A stretch of 64,000 nucleotides of DNA from Pseudomonadota bacterium (GTDB lineage: Bacteria > Pseudomonadota > Gammaproteobacteria > Steroidobacterales > Steroidobacteraceae). Within the stretch, counting starts at the first letter, position 1. The number at the start of each line of letters is the position of its first letter. The notes under the pieces were generated by a model. That model saw nothing but the letters and a program-made list of their open reading frames with translations. It was not told the DNA's origin and searched no databases. The stretch spans positions 1 through 64,000 of the forward strand of contig JAJYDK010000003.1 in the NCBI GenBank assembly GCA_021777555.1, written 5' to 3'. A program made the translations under genes and the position numbers. This document shows positions 24,237 to 34,700 of this stretch, in pieces.

Positions 24237-26216
24237 GTGATGCACGCCAGCCAGGAAACCGGGATACGAGCACCGACCCGCGGCCGTCCGCGCGCGCCGG
24301 GGCGGACTGTCCTCGCACTCGCCCCCCTCGCGGCCTGCGCGCTGGTCGGTGCGCATCGCGCGTGCGCCGCCAATCCGCAGCCCTATCAGGTCGACTGGGT
24401 GCCATCGGGCAACGGCACCATCGACTCCACCATGAAGTTGACCTCGCAGCTCGAGACACTTCGGACCACGGCCCCGGTGGACCCTTATGGCCTGATCGCA
24501 CGCGCGCGGGGCGATGTGAGTCGTCTGCGGACGGTTCTGGACAGCTTCGGGTACTACCAGGGCAGGATCGCAATCACGATCAACGGGATGGCGCTCGACA
24601 GCGCGGGTCTGGGCGATGCCCTGACCGCGCTGCCGAACGGCAGGAGCGCCCGCCTCAAGATCCGTCCCACGCTCGGACCCGTGTTCCATGTAGGGCGCAT
24701 CGACATCAAGGGAGCTCTGCCGAAGGGGATGGAAAAGGCGCTCGAGCTCTCGCCGGGCGCCCCGGCGGTGGCGTCTGAGGTGCTGGCGGCCGGGATGCGA
24801 CTGCAGGATGCGCTGCAGGACGCCGGCTATGCATTCGCGAGAGTGCGCAAGCCGCTCGCCTACGAGGTGCCGGAGCGGCACATCCTCAATCTGCTCTTCC
24901 AGGTGAAGACCGGCGAGCGTGTGCGCATCGGCGGCATCCGCATCGAGGGACTCAAGGAAGTCCATCAGTCGCTCCTCAGGCGCAGGCTCCTCTTGCACAC
25001 CGGCGAGCTGTACGACGCTGCGACAGTCGAGCGGGCCCGGCAGGACCTGCTGGCGCTTGGCCTGTTCTCCACCGTCAGTGTCCGGCTGGGTCCGCCCGAT
25101 CCCGAGCGGCGGGTGCCCGTCACCTTCACGGTCGAGGAGAGCAAGCGTCACACGGTCGGGCTGACCGCCGCCTATTCGAGCGATCTCGGGGGCAGCGCGG
25201 GTGTTCATTGGAGCGATCGCAACATCTTCGGTTACGGGGAGCGGCTCGAGCTCTCGGCGGAGGCCATCAATCTCGGCGGCACGGCGAGCACCGGGCTCGG
25301 CTACGATGCCCGGATCGGGTATGCGATCCCCGATTTCCAGCGGCGCGGCCAAACGCTCGGGTTTTCGGTTCGAGGGCTGCGGCAGGCGCTGCAGGCCTAC
25401 ACCCAGACGGGTGAGACGCTCGGCGCGACGCTGAATCGCAAACTCTCGGACTCCTGGGACGCGACCGCCGGCCTCGCCTATGGGCATGAGCTCATCGACC
25501 AGGAGAGCCGACACTACCATTACGATCTGCTGTCGATGCCCCTCGCCGCGCGCTTCGACTCAACGGACCTGGGTTCGCCCCTACTGGACCCGACGCACGG
25601 CTTCAGGATCTCGCTCAATGTGTCGCCGACCCTGTCGCATGGCTCGCCGACCGCATCGAGCGGCGCCACGAACCAGATGTTCGTCATCCTGCAGGGGACT
25701 CTCGCGACGTACTACGATCTGCACCGGCTCCTGCCGGCCGATCCCGCCGGCCGGACCGTGATCGCCGCCAAGGTGATGGCCGGTGTGGCCCTCGGCGCAT
25801 CGCAGTTCAGTCTCCCGCCCGATCAGCGTTTCTATGCGGGAGGCAGCGGAACCGTGCGCGGCTACCGCTATCAGTCGGTCGGCCCGGAGTTTGCCGACGG
25901 CAATCCCACCGGCGGGACGAACATGCAGGCGGTCAATCTCGAGCTGCGCCAGCGCGTCGGCCGGAGTTTCGGGGTCGTGGCCTTCGTCGATGCCGGAGGC
26001 GTTTCGAGCGCATCCTGTCGCGGAACCGGCGCCTCGAGCTCATCCTGTGGCGGTGTCTCGCGCGCCTCCGGCGGCGTATACCGGATCGGCGTGGGAACGG
26101 GTGTGCGCTACTACACATCCATCGGGCCGATCCGGTTCGACATCGCCGTGCCGCTGCATCGGCGGCCGAATGACGATCGGTTCGAGGTCTACATCGGCCT
26201 CGGCCAGGCGTTCTGA
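24237..26216 (+). CDS. tamA: TamA-type outer-membrane assembly protein (BamA/Omp85 family)
   Basis: A 659 aa protein: signal sequence (hydrophobic stretch about residues 25-43, AHRACA), POTRA domains to about residue 310 (DVSRLRTVLDSFGYYQGRI, VGRIDIKGALPKG, VRIGGIRIEGLKE, GLFSTVSVRL) and a 16-strand barrel with the lid-lock motif GSGTVRGYRYQSVG and a terminal GQAF. The alternative ATG 24240 is possible. The last codons overlap tamB (TGATG). A 30 bp in-frame duplication (26004-26053) adds a Ser/Cys-rich segment, SSASCRGTGA then SSSSCGGVSR, between late barrel strands, giving a possible disulfide loop. It works with TamB in envelope protein insertion and lipid transport. Confidence 0.93.
   Translation: MMHASQETGIRAPTRGRPRAPGRTVLALAPLAACALVGAHRACAANPQPYQVDWVPSGNGTIDSTMKLTSQLETLRTTAPVDPYGLIARARGDVSRLRTVLDSFGYYQGRIAITINGMALDSAGLGDALTALPNGRSARLKIRPTLGPVFHVGRIDIKGALPKGMEKALELSPGAPAVASEVLAAGMRLQDALQDAGYAFARVRKPLAYEVPERHILNLLFQVKTGERVRIGGIRIEGLKEVHQSLLRRRLLLHTGELYDAATVERARQDLLALGLFSTVSVRLGPPDPERRVPVTFTVEESKRHTVGLTAAYSSDLGGSAGVHWSDRNIFGYGERLELSAEAINLGGTASTGLGYDARIGYAIPDFQRRGQTLGFSVRGLRQALQAYTQTGETLGATLNRKLSDSWDATAGLAYGHELIDQESRHYHYDLLSMPLAARFDSTDLGSPLLDPTHGFRISLNVSPTLSHGSPTASSGATNQMFVILQGTLATYYDLHRLLPADPAGRTVIAAKVMAGVALGASQFSLPPDQRFYAGGSGTVRGYRYQSVGPEFADGNPTGGTNMQAVNLELRQRVGRSFGVVAFVDAGGVSSASCRGTGASSSSCGGVSRASGGVYRIGVGTGVRYYTSIGPIRFDIAVPLHRRPNDDRFEVYIGLGQAF
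26004..26063 (+). repeat. 30 bp in-frame tandem duplication inside tamA
   Basis: TCGAGCgCATCCTGTcGCGG at 26004-26023 recurs at 26034-26053 with two mismatches, at a period of 30 bp. The copies encode two successive Ser-rich decapeptides, each with one Cys. Confidence 0.7.
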
Positions 26217-29200
26217 TGCGTCGCGCGATCCGCATCGCGGCCTGGAGTCTCGCGGGATTGCTGCTGTTGGCGCTGCTGCTCGCCGGCGCGGTGATCGTGA
26301 TCGGCAACACCGCAGGCGGGCGAAGCCTCCTCGAGCGCGAGACGGCGAGCCTGACCTCGGGGCGCGTGCGTATCGCCGGCCTCGCAGGAGCGTTTCCGTC
26401 CCGGATCCACATCGCGGAGCTTTCGCTCAGCGACTCCGGGGGGGCCTGGATGACGGCCCGCAGCGTATCGTTGCGCTGGTCGCCGCTTGCGCTCCTCGCC
26501 TGGGATCTGCACGTCGAGCGTTTTGACGTCGGTCGGTTGACTCTCGTCCGGCGCCCGCTGAGTGCCCGATCTTCGGCCCGCCCGGGCGGGAGCACGCATC
26601 TGCCGGTCATCGACATCGACCGGGCGAGCATCCGCACGCTGGACCTGGAGCCTGCGGCCGCCGGCATGAAGGCGCTCCTGACCGTTCAGGGGAGCCTGCA
26701 TTACCGGTCGATGGAGCGCGTGCGGGCGAGGCTGCTCGCGCGGCGCACCAATGGCACCGGTGACTACGAGCTCACCCTGCACATCGCTCCCTCGCATATG
26801 ACCGGGCGCCTGAGACTCGAGGAGCCCGCCGGAGGTCCGATCGAGCATCTGGTGCGTCTTCCCGGCCTGGGCGCAGTGTCGGTGGAGGCGAGTCTCGCCG
26901 GACCGCGAAACGCGGAGCAGCTGCGCCTCGATGGGCGCATCGGAGCCTTGCGCGCGCGCGCCGCTGGAACCATCGACTTCGGGCACCATGCGGCCGAGCT
27001 GACTTACTCGGTGGCCTCGCCGGCGATGATGCCGCGACCAGACCTTTCCTGGCGGAGTCTCGCGCTCGAGGGCCGTTGGCGCGGGCCAGTGTCCGCGCCG
27101 CTGACCACCGGCACGCTCGATGTGAAGGGGCTGCGCCTTCCCGATGGCACGCGGATCGAGGCGCTCGAGGCGAGTCTCATCGGCGACGGTCACACGCTCA
27201 GGATGCATGCGGTCGCCGGCGGCATTGTGCTGCCCGGGCCACACCCGGGCGTATTGCAGGACTCGCCGCTCGATCTGGCCGCGACGCTGCGCCTCGATGA
27301 GGCGGGCCGGCCGCTGAAGCTGACGGCGACGCAGCACTTGTTCAGCCTCCGGGTGCAGGCCCTGACGAGCGGCGCCCGAAGCGCGCGATTCGATCTGCAG
27401 TTGCCCGACATCGCGCCGCTCGCCGCGCTCTACCATGAGGACATCGGCGGCACGCTGGGCCTGTCGGGGGCGATCGCCGAGTCGGGCGCCACGACCCGTC
27501 TCGAGGTGAGCGGGACGGGCGCTCTGGTTGGATCGGGCGTTCCCGCCCGACTGCTCGGCGCTCACGCGACGTTGCGCCTCGTGGGTGTCGTGAAGAGGAC
27601 CACCGCCGAGGTCGAGCACCTCCAGCTCTCCGGGCGGGCGCTGTCGGTGACTGCAACGGGCAGCGCGGAGCGCTCCGCACCCGGCGCGCAGCGTCCCATC
27701 GGCGCGGTGCAGGCTCGCTGGCGGATTGCCTTGCCGGATCTGGCGCTCATTTCGCCATCGGTCGCGGGCTCGCTCGAGATTCGCGGGACGACCCACGGGC
27801 CACTGAAGTCCCTGACGGCGCATTTGCGGGTGCGCTCGAGACTCTCGCTCCTTGGATCACCTCCTGGAGTGATCGCGGCCAGCATTCAGGCGCGGGGACT
27901 TCCCGGCGCGCCAAGTGTCGCGGTGCGTGCACAGGGCGAATTCGATGGGGCGCCCCTCAGGCTCGATGGGTCGCTCGAGCGGATGAGCGACGGCGTATTC
28001 CATGCACTCATCCGGCGCGCACAGTGGAAGAGTCTGGAGGTCGATGGGAACCTGAGCGCCAGTGCCCGCCTCGCGGCGGGCCGCGGAAGCCTGCGCTGGC
28101 GCATCGGGCGGCTGGCCGATCTGCAGCCGCTCCTCGGCAGGACACTCTCGGGCAGTGTCGTAGGGAGTGCGACACTGACACCTGGCGCGCGCCGCACGCG
28201 CGCTCGCATCGATATCGAGGCCCGCAACCTCGCCTCGGCCGGTTTTGCCGGCAGCGTGCGCCTGTCGGGTGCAGGTCCCCTCGACGCGCTGCCCCTCGAG
28301 CTCGTGATGCACTCTCCCGACATCCGTGGTGCGCCGGCGAGCCTCGAAGCCACGGCGCGGCTCAACATCACCACGCGAACACTCGATCTGGATCGACTCG
28401 AGGGGCGCTATCGCGGCCAGGCCGCTCGCCTGCTGTCGCCGGCGAGTGTGGTGTTCGCAGGAGGTCTCGAGGTGCGGCATATGAGACTCGGCATGCAGAG
28501 GGCCGTGCTTGCCGTCGACGGAGAGCTTGCTCCCGCGCTCGATTGTCGCCTGTCCATTCATCACCTCGACGCGGCACTCGCCGACGCATTCGTGCCTGAT
28601 CTTCTGGCACAAGGCTCTCTCGAAGCCGATGTCCGCCTGGAGGGAAGCCGCGCGGCACCCGAGGGCACGGCATCGCTCGAGATCAAGGGTTTGAGACTCG
28701 CCAATGCGGCCGCTGAAGGGCTGCCCGCGATTGACGCTCATGGCTCCGCGAGGCTTCGCGGCAACATCGCCGATGTCTCTGCGCAGCTCGATGCCGGGCC
28801 TTCCTCGCGGCTCACCCTGAGTGGACAGGCGCCGCTCAACGCCACCGGCGCGGTGGCCTTGAGGCTTGCCGGCAGATTGGATGCCGTGCTCATGAATCCA
28901 ATCCTCGAAGCGCGCGGTGAGCGGGCTGCGGGAACGCTGACGGTCGATGCCACAGTGACCGGCGCGGCACGCGCGCCGCAGATCAGAGGCACGGTCGAGC
29001 TCGCGAACGGTGATGTGCGTGACTACGCCGAGGGTATCCACCTGGGCGATATCAACGCGCGGCTCGTGGGTGGCAAGGGCGTTCTCAAGATCGCGAGTCT
29101 CACGGCGCGCGCCGGCCCCGGTGAGCTCACCGCGCAAGGCACGGTCGGTGTGCTCGAGCCGCAGATGCCGATCGATGTATCGATCTCGGCTCACCACATC

Positions 29201-30208
29201 CAGCCGATCACGAGCGACATACTGACCGCCAACCTCGACACCCGGCTGCGCGTGGCGGGAACCTTGCGCCGCCGCATCGACGTAAGCGGTACGGTGCACG
29301 TCAATCGTGCCTCGATCATGATCCCGAACGGGTTCCCGCCGAATGTCGCCACCCTGGAGGTCATTCGGCCGGGCGCGGCCGTGCGGACCCCGCCGGTCAG
29401 GCGGCGCCTCGCCATCGGTCTCGGTATCACGTTGCAGGCCCCGGACGCCATCTTCGTCCAGGGCAGGGGGCTCGACGCGCAGCTCGGGGGAAGGCTCGAG
29501 CTCACCGGCACTAGCGGCAATCCCGGGGTGAGTGGTGGTTTCTCCCTGGTTCGCGGCACGTTCTCACTGGCCGGCACGACCCTCAACTTCAACAGCGGAC
29601 GGGTGAGCTTCAACGGAGAGGGCCTGAAGGGCAGGATCGACCCGACGCTCGAGTTCCTCGCGCAGACGAGCGTCATGTCCCCATCTCCCACGACGGTGAG
29701 GCTGAGCATCACGGGATACGCGGATTCCCCGAAGATCGCGCTCTCGAGCAGCCCGCCACTGCCCCAGGATGACCTCCTCGGCCTGCTTCTTTTCGGCAAG
29801 CCTGCATCGCAGCTCACCGCGTTGCAGCTGGCGCAGACCGGAGCGGCGCTCGCGAGCCTGGGGGGCGTCGGCGGGGGAGGGGGCGAGAGCTGGAATCCGC
29901 TCACCTGGATCAAGAAGGGCCTGGGGCTCAACACCTTGTCGGTGGGAGGTGCGACGCGCCCCGGGGCCACGGGGGGCAACCAGATGGCCGGAGCGAGCGT
30001 CACCGCCGGAAAGTACATTTCGAACAGGGTGTATGTCGCCGCGACGCAGACGACTCTCGGCACGAGTCAGGTGCGGGTCGACATCAACCTCACCCGGCAT
30101 GTGAAGCTGCAAACGCGTCTCGGCAATGGCACCGCGACCGCTCAGGGGACGACTCCGGAGAATGACCCCGGGAGCAGCATCGGGCTGTCGTATCAAATCG
30201 AGTATTGA
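26216..30208 (+). CDS. tamB: TamB translocation and assembly module, AsmA-like DUF490 protein
   Basis: A 1330 aa protein with an N-terminal inner-membrane anchor (AAWSLAGLLLLALLLAGAVIVIG, about residues 8-30), a very long repetitive beta-taco body of alternating hydrophobic strands, and a C-terminal DUF490 domain with LNFNSGRVSFNGEG, ITGYADSPKIALSSSPPLPQDDLLGLLLFG and a final RVDINLTRHVKLQTRLG...SIGLSYQIEY. It spans the periplasm to contact TamA. The start overlaps the tamA stop by one base (TGATG), so the two are translationally coupled. The length is typical. Confidence 0.95.
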   Translation: MRRAIRIAAWSLAGLLLLALLLAGAVIVIGNTAGGRSLLERETASLTSGRVRIAGLAGAFPSRIHIAELSLSDSGGAWMTARSVSLRWSPLALLAWDLHVERFDVGRLTLVRRPLSARSSARPGGSTHLPVIDIDRASIRTLDLEPAAAGMKALLTVQGSLHYRSMERVRARLLARRTNGTGDYELTLHIAPSHMTGRLRLEEPAGGPIEHLVRLPGLGAVSVEASLAGPRNAEQLRLDGRIGALRARAAGTIDFGHHAAELTYSVASPAMMPRPDLSWRSLALEGRWRGPVSAPLTTGTLDVKGLRLPDGTRIEALEASLIGDGHTLRMHAVAGGIVLPGPHPGVLQDSPLDLAATLRLDEAGRPLKLTATQHLFSLRVQALTSGARSARFDLQLPDIAPLAALYHEDIGGTLGLSGAIAESGATTRLEVSGTGALVGSGVPARLLGAHATLRLVGVVKRTTAEVEHLQLSGRALSVTATGSAERSAPGAQRPIGAVQARWRIALPDLALISPSVAGSLEIRGTTHGPLKSLTAHLRVRSRLSLLGSPPGVIAASIQARGLPGAPSVAVRAQGEFDGAPLRLDGSLERMSDGVFHALIRRAQWKSLEVDGNLSASARLAAGRGSLRWRIGRLADLQPLLGRTLSGSVVGSATLTPGARRTRARIDIEARNLASAGFAGSVRLSGAGPLDALPLELVMHSPDIRGAPASLEATARLNITTRTLDLDRLEGRYRGQAARLLSPASVVFAGGLEVRHMRLGMQRAVLAVDGELAPALDCRLSIHHLDAALADAFVPDLLAQGSLEADVRLEGSRAAPEGTASLEIKGLRLANAAAEGLPAIDAHGSARLRGNIADVSAQLDAGPSSRLTLSGQAPLNATGAVALRLAGRLDAVLMNPILEARGERAAGTLTVDATVTGAARAPQIRGTVELANGDVRDYAEGIHLGDINARLVGGKGVLKIASLTARAGPGELTAQGTVGVLEPQMPIDVSISAHHIQPITSDILTANLDTRLRVAGTLRRRIDVSGTVHVNRASIMIPNGFPPNVATLEVIRPGAAVRTPPVRRRLAIGLGITLQAPDAIFVQGRGLDAQLGGRLELTGTSGNPGVSGGFSLVRGTFSLAGTTLNFNSGRVSFNGEGLKGRIDPTLEFLAQTSVMSPSPTTVRLSITGYADSPKIALSSSPPLPQDDLLGLLLFGKPASQLTALQLAQTGAALASLGGVGGGGGESWNPLTWIKKGLGLNTLSVGGATRPGATGGNQMAGASVTAGKYISNRVYVAATQTTLGTSQVRVDINLTRHVKLQTRLGNGTATAQGTTPENDPGSSIGLSYQIEY

Positions 30209-30457
30209 CGGTCCGCGCGAAGCCCCTTCGTCCCGTCGCATACAGTGCTCGTGTCAACGCAACACTGGTTGAGATGCGCGACGGATCGCCGTTCAAACTT
30301 GCCCTCCCTCATACGAGAGAGGCGGGCCCCCACCCACTGATGCCTCCGGCCTCTGCCTCGAGAACCATACGATACGTGGTTTCCGCACTTACATTTGATC
30401 GACGCACTGCTCACCGAGCCGTGTCGTACGGGTCAGGGATCATTCGGGGAGACCTCA

Positions 30458-31708
30458 GTGCACCATCGATTCACCTTTTCGACAGGCGTCATCGCCGCAA
30501 TCGCGAGCGCCATCGTCCTCTCGGGCTGCGCCCGCAATCAGGCGGCCGAGCAGACCGCCGCCGCGCCGCCGCCGCCGGTCGCAGTCGCGCGCGTCATTTC
30601 GCGGACCGTGACGGATTCGCAATCCTTCACGGGCCGCTTCCAGGCGGTCCACCACGTGAGCGTGCGTCCGCGGGTTACGGGATACATTTCTTCCGTCGAC
30701 TTCATCGACGGGAGCGAGGTTCACAAGGGGCAGTTGCTGTTCGTCATCGATCCCCGCCCTTACCAGGCGGCGTATCTGCGCGCCAAGGCGCAGCTCGATC
30801 AGGCGCGTGCCGCGCTCGGGCTTGCGCGCGCCGAGCGGATACGAGCGGTCAAGCTGCTCGCGGCGCGCGCGATTTCCAAGGACGAATTCGATACCCGCAT
30901 CGCCAATGCCCGTCAGGCGGCGGCGGACGTCGAGGCGGCCAGGGCCGCCAAGGACGCCGCGGCCCTCAATCTGACCTTCACGCGAGTGACCGCTCCGATC
31001 TCGGGCCGTGTCAGTCGCGCAATCGTCACGGTGGGCAATCTCGTGACAGACGGACAGACGCTGCTCACCACGATCGTATCGCTCGATCCGATCTACGTGT
31101 CGTTCAACGCCGACGAGCAGGCGTATCTCAAGTTCGAGAAGTACGCGCGTCTCGATGGTCACGGGCTGAGCGGCGCGCGCGATCGCAGCGGCGCCCTCGG
31201 AAATCCGGTGTACGTGGGCCTCGAGGACGAGAGCGGCTATCCCCACGAGGGTCGCCTGGTCTTCATGGACAATGCGCTCGATGCGAACACCGGCACCATC
31301 CGCGCCCGCGCGCTGCTCGCCAATCCGGATGGCCAATTCGTGCCGGGACTGTTCGCGCGCGTGAAACTGATCGGCAACGATCATTATCCGGCCGTGCTCA
31401 TCAACGACAGCGCGGTCGGCACCAATCAGACCGCCCAATTCGTGCTCGTTCTCGGTCCGGACAACCAATTGCATTACCGTGCCGTGCATCTTGGTCCGAT
31501 GGTCGACGGCCTGCGCGTCGTGCGCAGCGGACTGAAGCCCGGTGAGACCATCGTCGTCAAAGGCCTGATGCGGGTGCGGCCCGGGATGCAGGTGAGCCCG
31601 CTGCTCGTCGCCATGGGTGGCGATCGCCCGCAGGGCGCCATGGTCGCCCGCAACGATACACATGCCACGCGGCGCGCCGCGGGCGCCTCGGACGGAACGC
31701 TCCAGTGA
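30458..31708 (+). CDS. RND efflux periplasmic adaptor, MexE-like lipoprotein
   Basis: A 416 aa membrane-fusion protein. GTG start at 30458 with GGGGAGA 6 bp upstream; in-frame codons from 30395 lack support. The signal ends in the lipobox VLSGC, so it is probably a lipoprotein. The HlyD-type biotinyl-lipoyl halves (VSVRPRVTGYISSVDFIDGSEVHKGQLLFVID and NLTFTRVTAPISGRVSRAIVTVGNLV) flank a helical hairpin (about residues 90-150). The MexE/AcrA beta-barrel and membrane-proximal domains follow. Its stop overlaps the permease GTG by 3 bases (GTGA). It is first in a tripartite pump operon. The substrate is unknown. Confidence 0.93.
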   Translation: MHHRFTFSTGVIAAIASAIVLSGCARNQAAEQTAAAPPPPVAVARVISRTVTDSQSFTGRFQAVHHVSVRPRVTGYISSVDFIDGSEVHKGQLLFVIDPRPYQAAYLRAKAQLDQARAALGLARAERIRAVKLLAARAISKDEFDTRIANARQAAADVEAARAAKDAAALNLTFTRVTAPISGRVSRAIVTVGNLVTDGQTLLTTIVSLDPIYVSFNADEQAYLKFEKYARLDGHGLSGARDRSGALGNPVYVGLEDESGYPHEGRLVFMDNALDANTGTIRARALLANPDGQFVPGLFARVKLIGNDHYPAVLINDSAVGTNQTAQFVLVLGPDNQLHYRAVHLGPMVDGLRVVRSGLKPGETIVVKGLMRVRPGMQVSPLLVAMGGDRPQGAMVARNDTHATRRAAGASDGTLQ

Positions 31709-34700
31709 AACTCTCGCATTACTTCATCGACCGCCCGATCTTCGCGGCGGTGCTCTCCACCTTCATCACGATCGCCGGGCTCATCGCGCTGTTCAGGCTG
31801 CCGATCAGCGAGTATCCCGAGGTCGTGCCGCCGTCTGTCATCGTGCGCGCCTCCTACCCGGGCGCGAACCCGAAGGTCATCGCCCAGACGGTCGCCGAGC
31901 CGCTCGAGCAGGCCATCGTCGGCGTCAAGAACATGCTTTACATGTCCTCGACGTCCTCCATGGATGGCTCGCTCGCGCTCACCATCACCTTCAAGGTCGG
32001 GACGGACATCGACCAGGCGCAGGTGCACGTACAGAACCGCATCTCGCAGGCGCTGCCGCGCCTGCCCTCGGAGGTGCGGGCCCTTGGCGTCACCACCACC
32101 AAGAGCTCGCCGAATCTGACCATGGTGGTCCACCTCTATTCGCCGGACAACCGCTACAGCACGCTGTTCCTGCGCAATTACGCGGTGCGCAACGTTCGCG
32201 ACGTGCTCAAGCGCCTGCCGGGCATGGGGGACGTGCAGATCTTCGGCGGGGGCGACTACGCCATGCGGATCTGGCTCGACCCGCAGAAGCTCGCGGCCCT
32301 CGGCCTGACGGCGGGCGACGTCGTGAGCGCCGTGCGGGCGCAGAACATCCAGGTGGCGGCTGGCCAGATCGGCGCCCCGCCCGACCCGGGGGCGCAGTTC
32401 CAACTGGCCTTGAACGCCATGGGGCGCCTGAAGACCCCGGCGGAGTTCCGCAACATCGTGCTCAAGAGCGGGCGCGACGGCCAGGTGGTGCGTCTCGGGG
32501 ATGTGGCCCGGGTCGGCATGGGCGCCGAGTCCTATGGCATCCGCAGTTACCTGGACAACCAGAGCGCGGTGGCCATCCCCATCTTCCAGGCGCCAGGCTC
32601 GAACGCGCTGCAGCTCTCGGCTGCAGTGCGCGCCACCATGGCGAAGCTCGCCCGGGATTTCCCGCAAGGGATGCGCTACACGATCGTCTATGACCCGACC
32701 GTCTTCGTCCGTCAGTCGATCGATGCGGTGGTGCACACGCTCCTCGAGGCGGTGCTGCTGGTCGTGCTCGTGGTCATTCTGTTCCTGCAGACCTGGCGCG
32801 CCTCGCTCATTCCGCTCATCGCGGTGCCGGTGTCGATCATCGGCACCTTCGCGGTGCTGCTCGCCTGTGGTTTCTCGATCAACACGCTGTCGCTCTTCGG
32901 TCTCGTGCTCGCGATCGGCATTGTGGTCGACGATGCCATCGTGGTGGTCGAGAACGTGGAGCGGCACATAGAGAGCGGCCAGAGTCCGCGCGAGGCCGCC
33001 AAGGCGGCCATGAGCGAAGTCAGCCGGCCGATCATCGCGATCACCCTGGTGCTGTGCGCGGTGTTCGTGCCCGCCGCCTTCGTGAGCGGGCTGACCGGCG
33101 AGTTCTACCGCCAATTCGCCCTCACCATCGCGATCTCCACGGTCATCTCGGCATTCAATTCGCTGACATTGTCCCCGGCGCTCGCCGCCGTGCTGCTGAA
33201 GCCCCACGGGGCGCGCCCCGATCGGCTCTCGAGGGGCATGGAGCGGCTGCTCGGCGGATTTTTCCGCAAGTTCAACCGCAGCTTCGAGCGCGCCGGCGCC
33301 GCCTACCAGCGAGGCCTCATCGGCATGGTCCGGCGCCTCGGCATTGCGCTCGCGGTCTATGCGGGGCTGATCGGCCTCGCCTATCTCGGCTTCGCGGTCG
33401 TGCCGCACGGCTTCATTCCGCAGATGGACAAGCAGTACCTGGTGGCCGTCGCGCAGCTCCCGCCGGCCGCCTCGCTCGAGCGCACCTCGAAGGTCATCAA
33501 GCAGATCGGGGAGATCGGCCTGCGTCAGCCGGGCGTCGCGCACGCAGTGCAGTTCGCGGGCATGTCGGTCAATGGTTTCGTGCCGAGCTCGAGCGCGGGT
33601 CTGGTGTTCTTCCCCCTCACGCCCTTCAGTGAGCGGCGCACCCAGGCATTGTCCGCGCCGGCCATCGCCGCGGCGCTCAATCGCAAGCTCGCGGCGATCC
33701 AGGGAGGGCTGGTGGTGGTCTTCCCGCCGCCGCCCGTGATCGGCCTCGGCACGCTCGGCGGATTCAAGCTGGAGGTGGAGGATCGCGGCGGCCTCGGTGC
33801 GACCGCGCTCTACGACGCGGTCCAGCGCTCGCTCAAGAAGGGTTACCAGAGCCCGGCGCTCGCCGGCCTGTTCAGCAGCTACCAGGTGAACGTGCCGCAG
33901 CTCGATGTGAACGTGAATCGCGTCAAGGCCATGCAGGAGCACGTGAACCTGGATGACGTCTTCCAGACCCTCCAGGTGTACCTCGGGTCGCTGTACATCA
34001 ACGACTTCAACCGCTTCGGGAGAACCTACGAGGTGCTGGCCCAGGCCGATGCGCCGTTCCGCTCACGCATCGGCGACATCTCGACGCTGCAGACGCGCAA
34101 TGCGGACGGTCAGATGGTGCCGCTCGGCTCGGTTCTCACGGTCAACCGAACGTTTGGTCCGGATATCGTGCAGCGCTACAACGGCTATCGCGCGGCCGAC
34201 ATCAACGGCGGGCCCGCGCCGGGCTACAGCTCCGGACAGGCGCAGGCGGCGATGGTGAGCATCCTGCACCGCACGCTCCCTCCGGGCATGCATTTCGAGT
34301 GGACCGATCTCGCCTACCAGCAGCTCATTTCGGGCAACACCAGCATGATCGTCTTTCCGCTGTGCGTGCTGTTCGTCTTTCTCGTGCTGGCGGCGCAGTA
34401 CGAGAGTCTGGCCTTGCCGCTCGCCATCATCCTCATCGTGCCGATGTGTCTGCTCGCGGCGATCACCGGAGTGTGGCTGGACCACGGAAGCAACAACATC
34501 TTCACCCAGGTGGGTCTGCTCGTGCTGGTCGGACTTGCATGCAAGAACGCGATCCTGATCGTCGAGTTCGCCAAGCACCTGCAGGAGGACCGCGGTCACG
34601 ATGCGGTGAGCGCGGTGCTCGAGGCGGCTCACCTGCGCCTGCGGCCCATCCTGATGACCTCCTTCGCCTTCATCATGGGGGTCGTACCGCTGATGCTGGC

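Noticed and set aside
24033-25520. A 495-codon minus-strand frame antisense to tamA
   Set aside because: It overlaps a well-supported tamA. It also does not extend the MFS remnant, which ends near 24066.
31474-33942. An 822-codon minus-strand open frame antisense to the RND permease
   Set aside because: The product is His/Arg/Glu/Asp-rich low-complexity, and the opposite strand encodes a complete RND permease. It is a shadow of codon bias.
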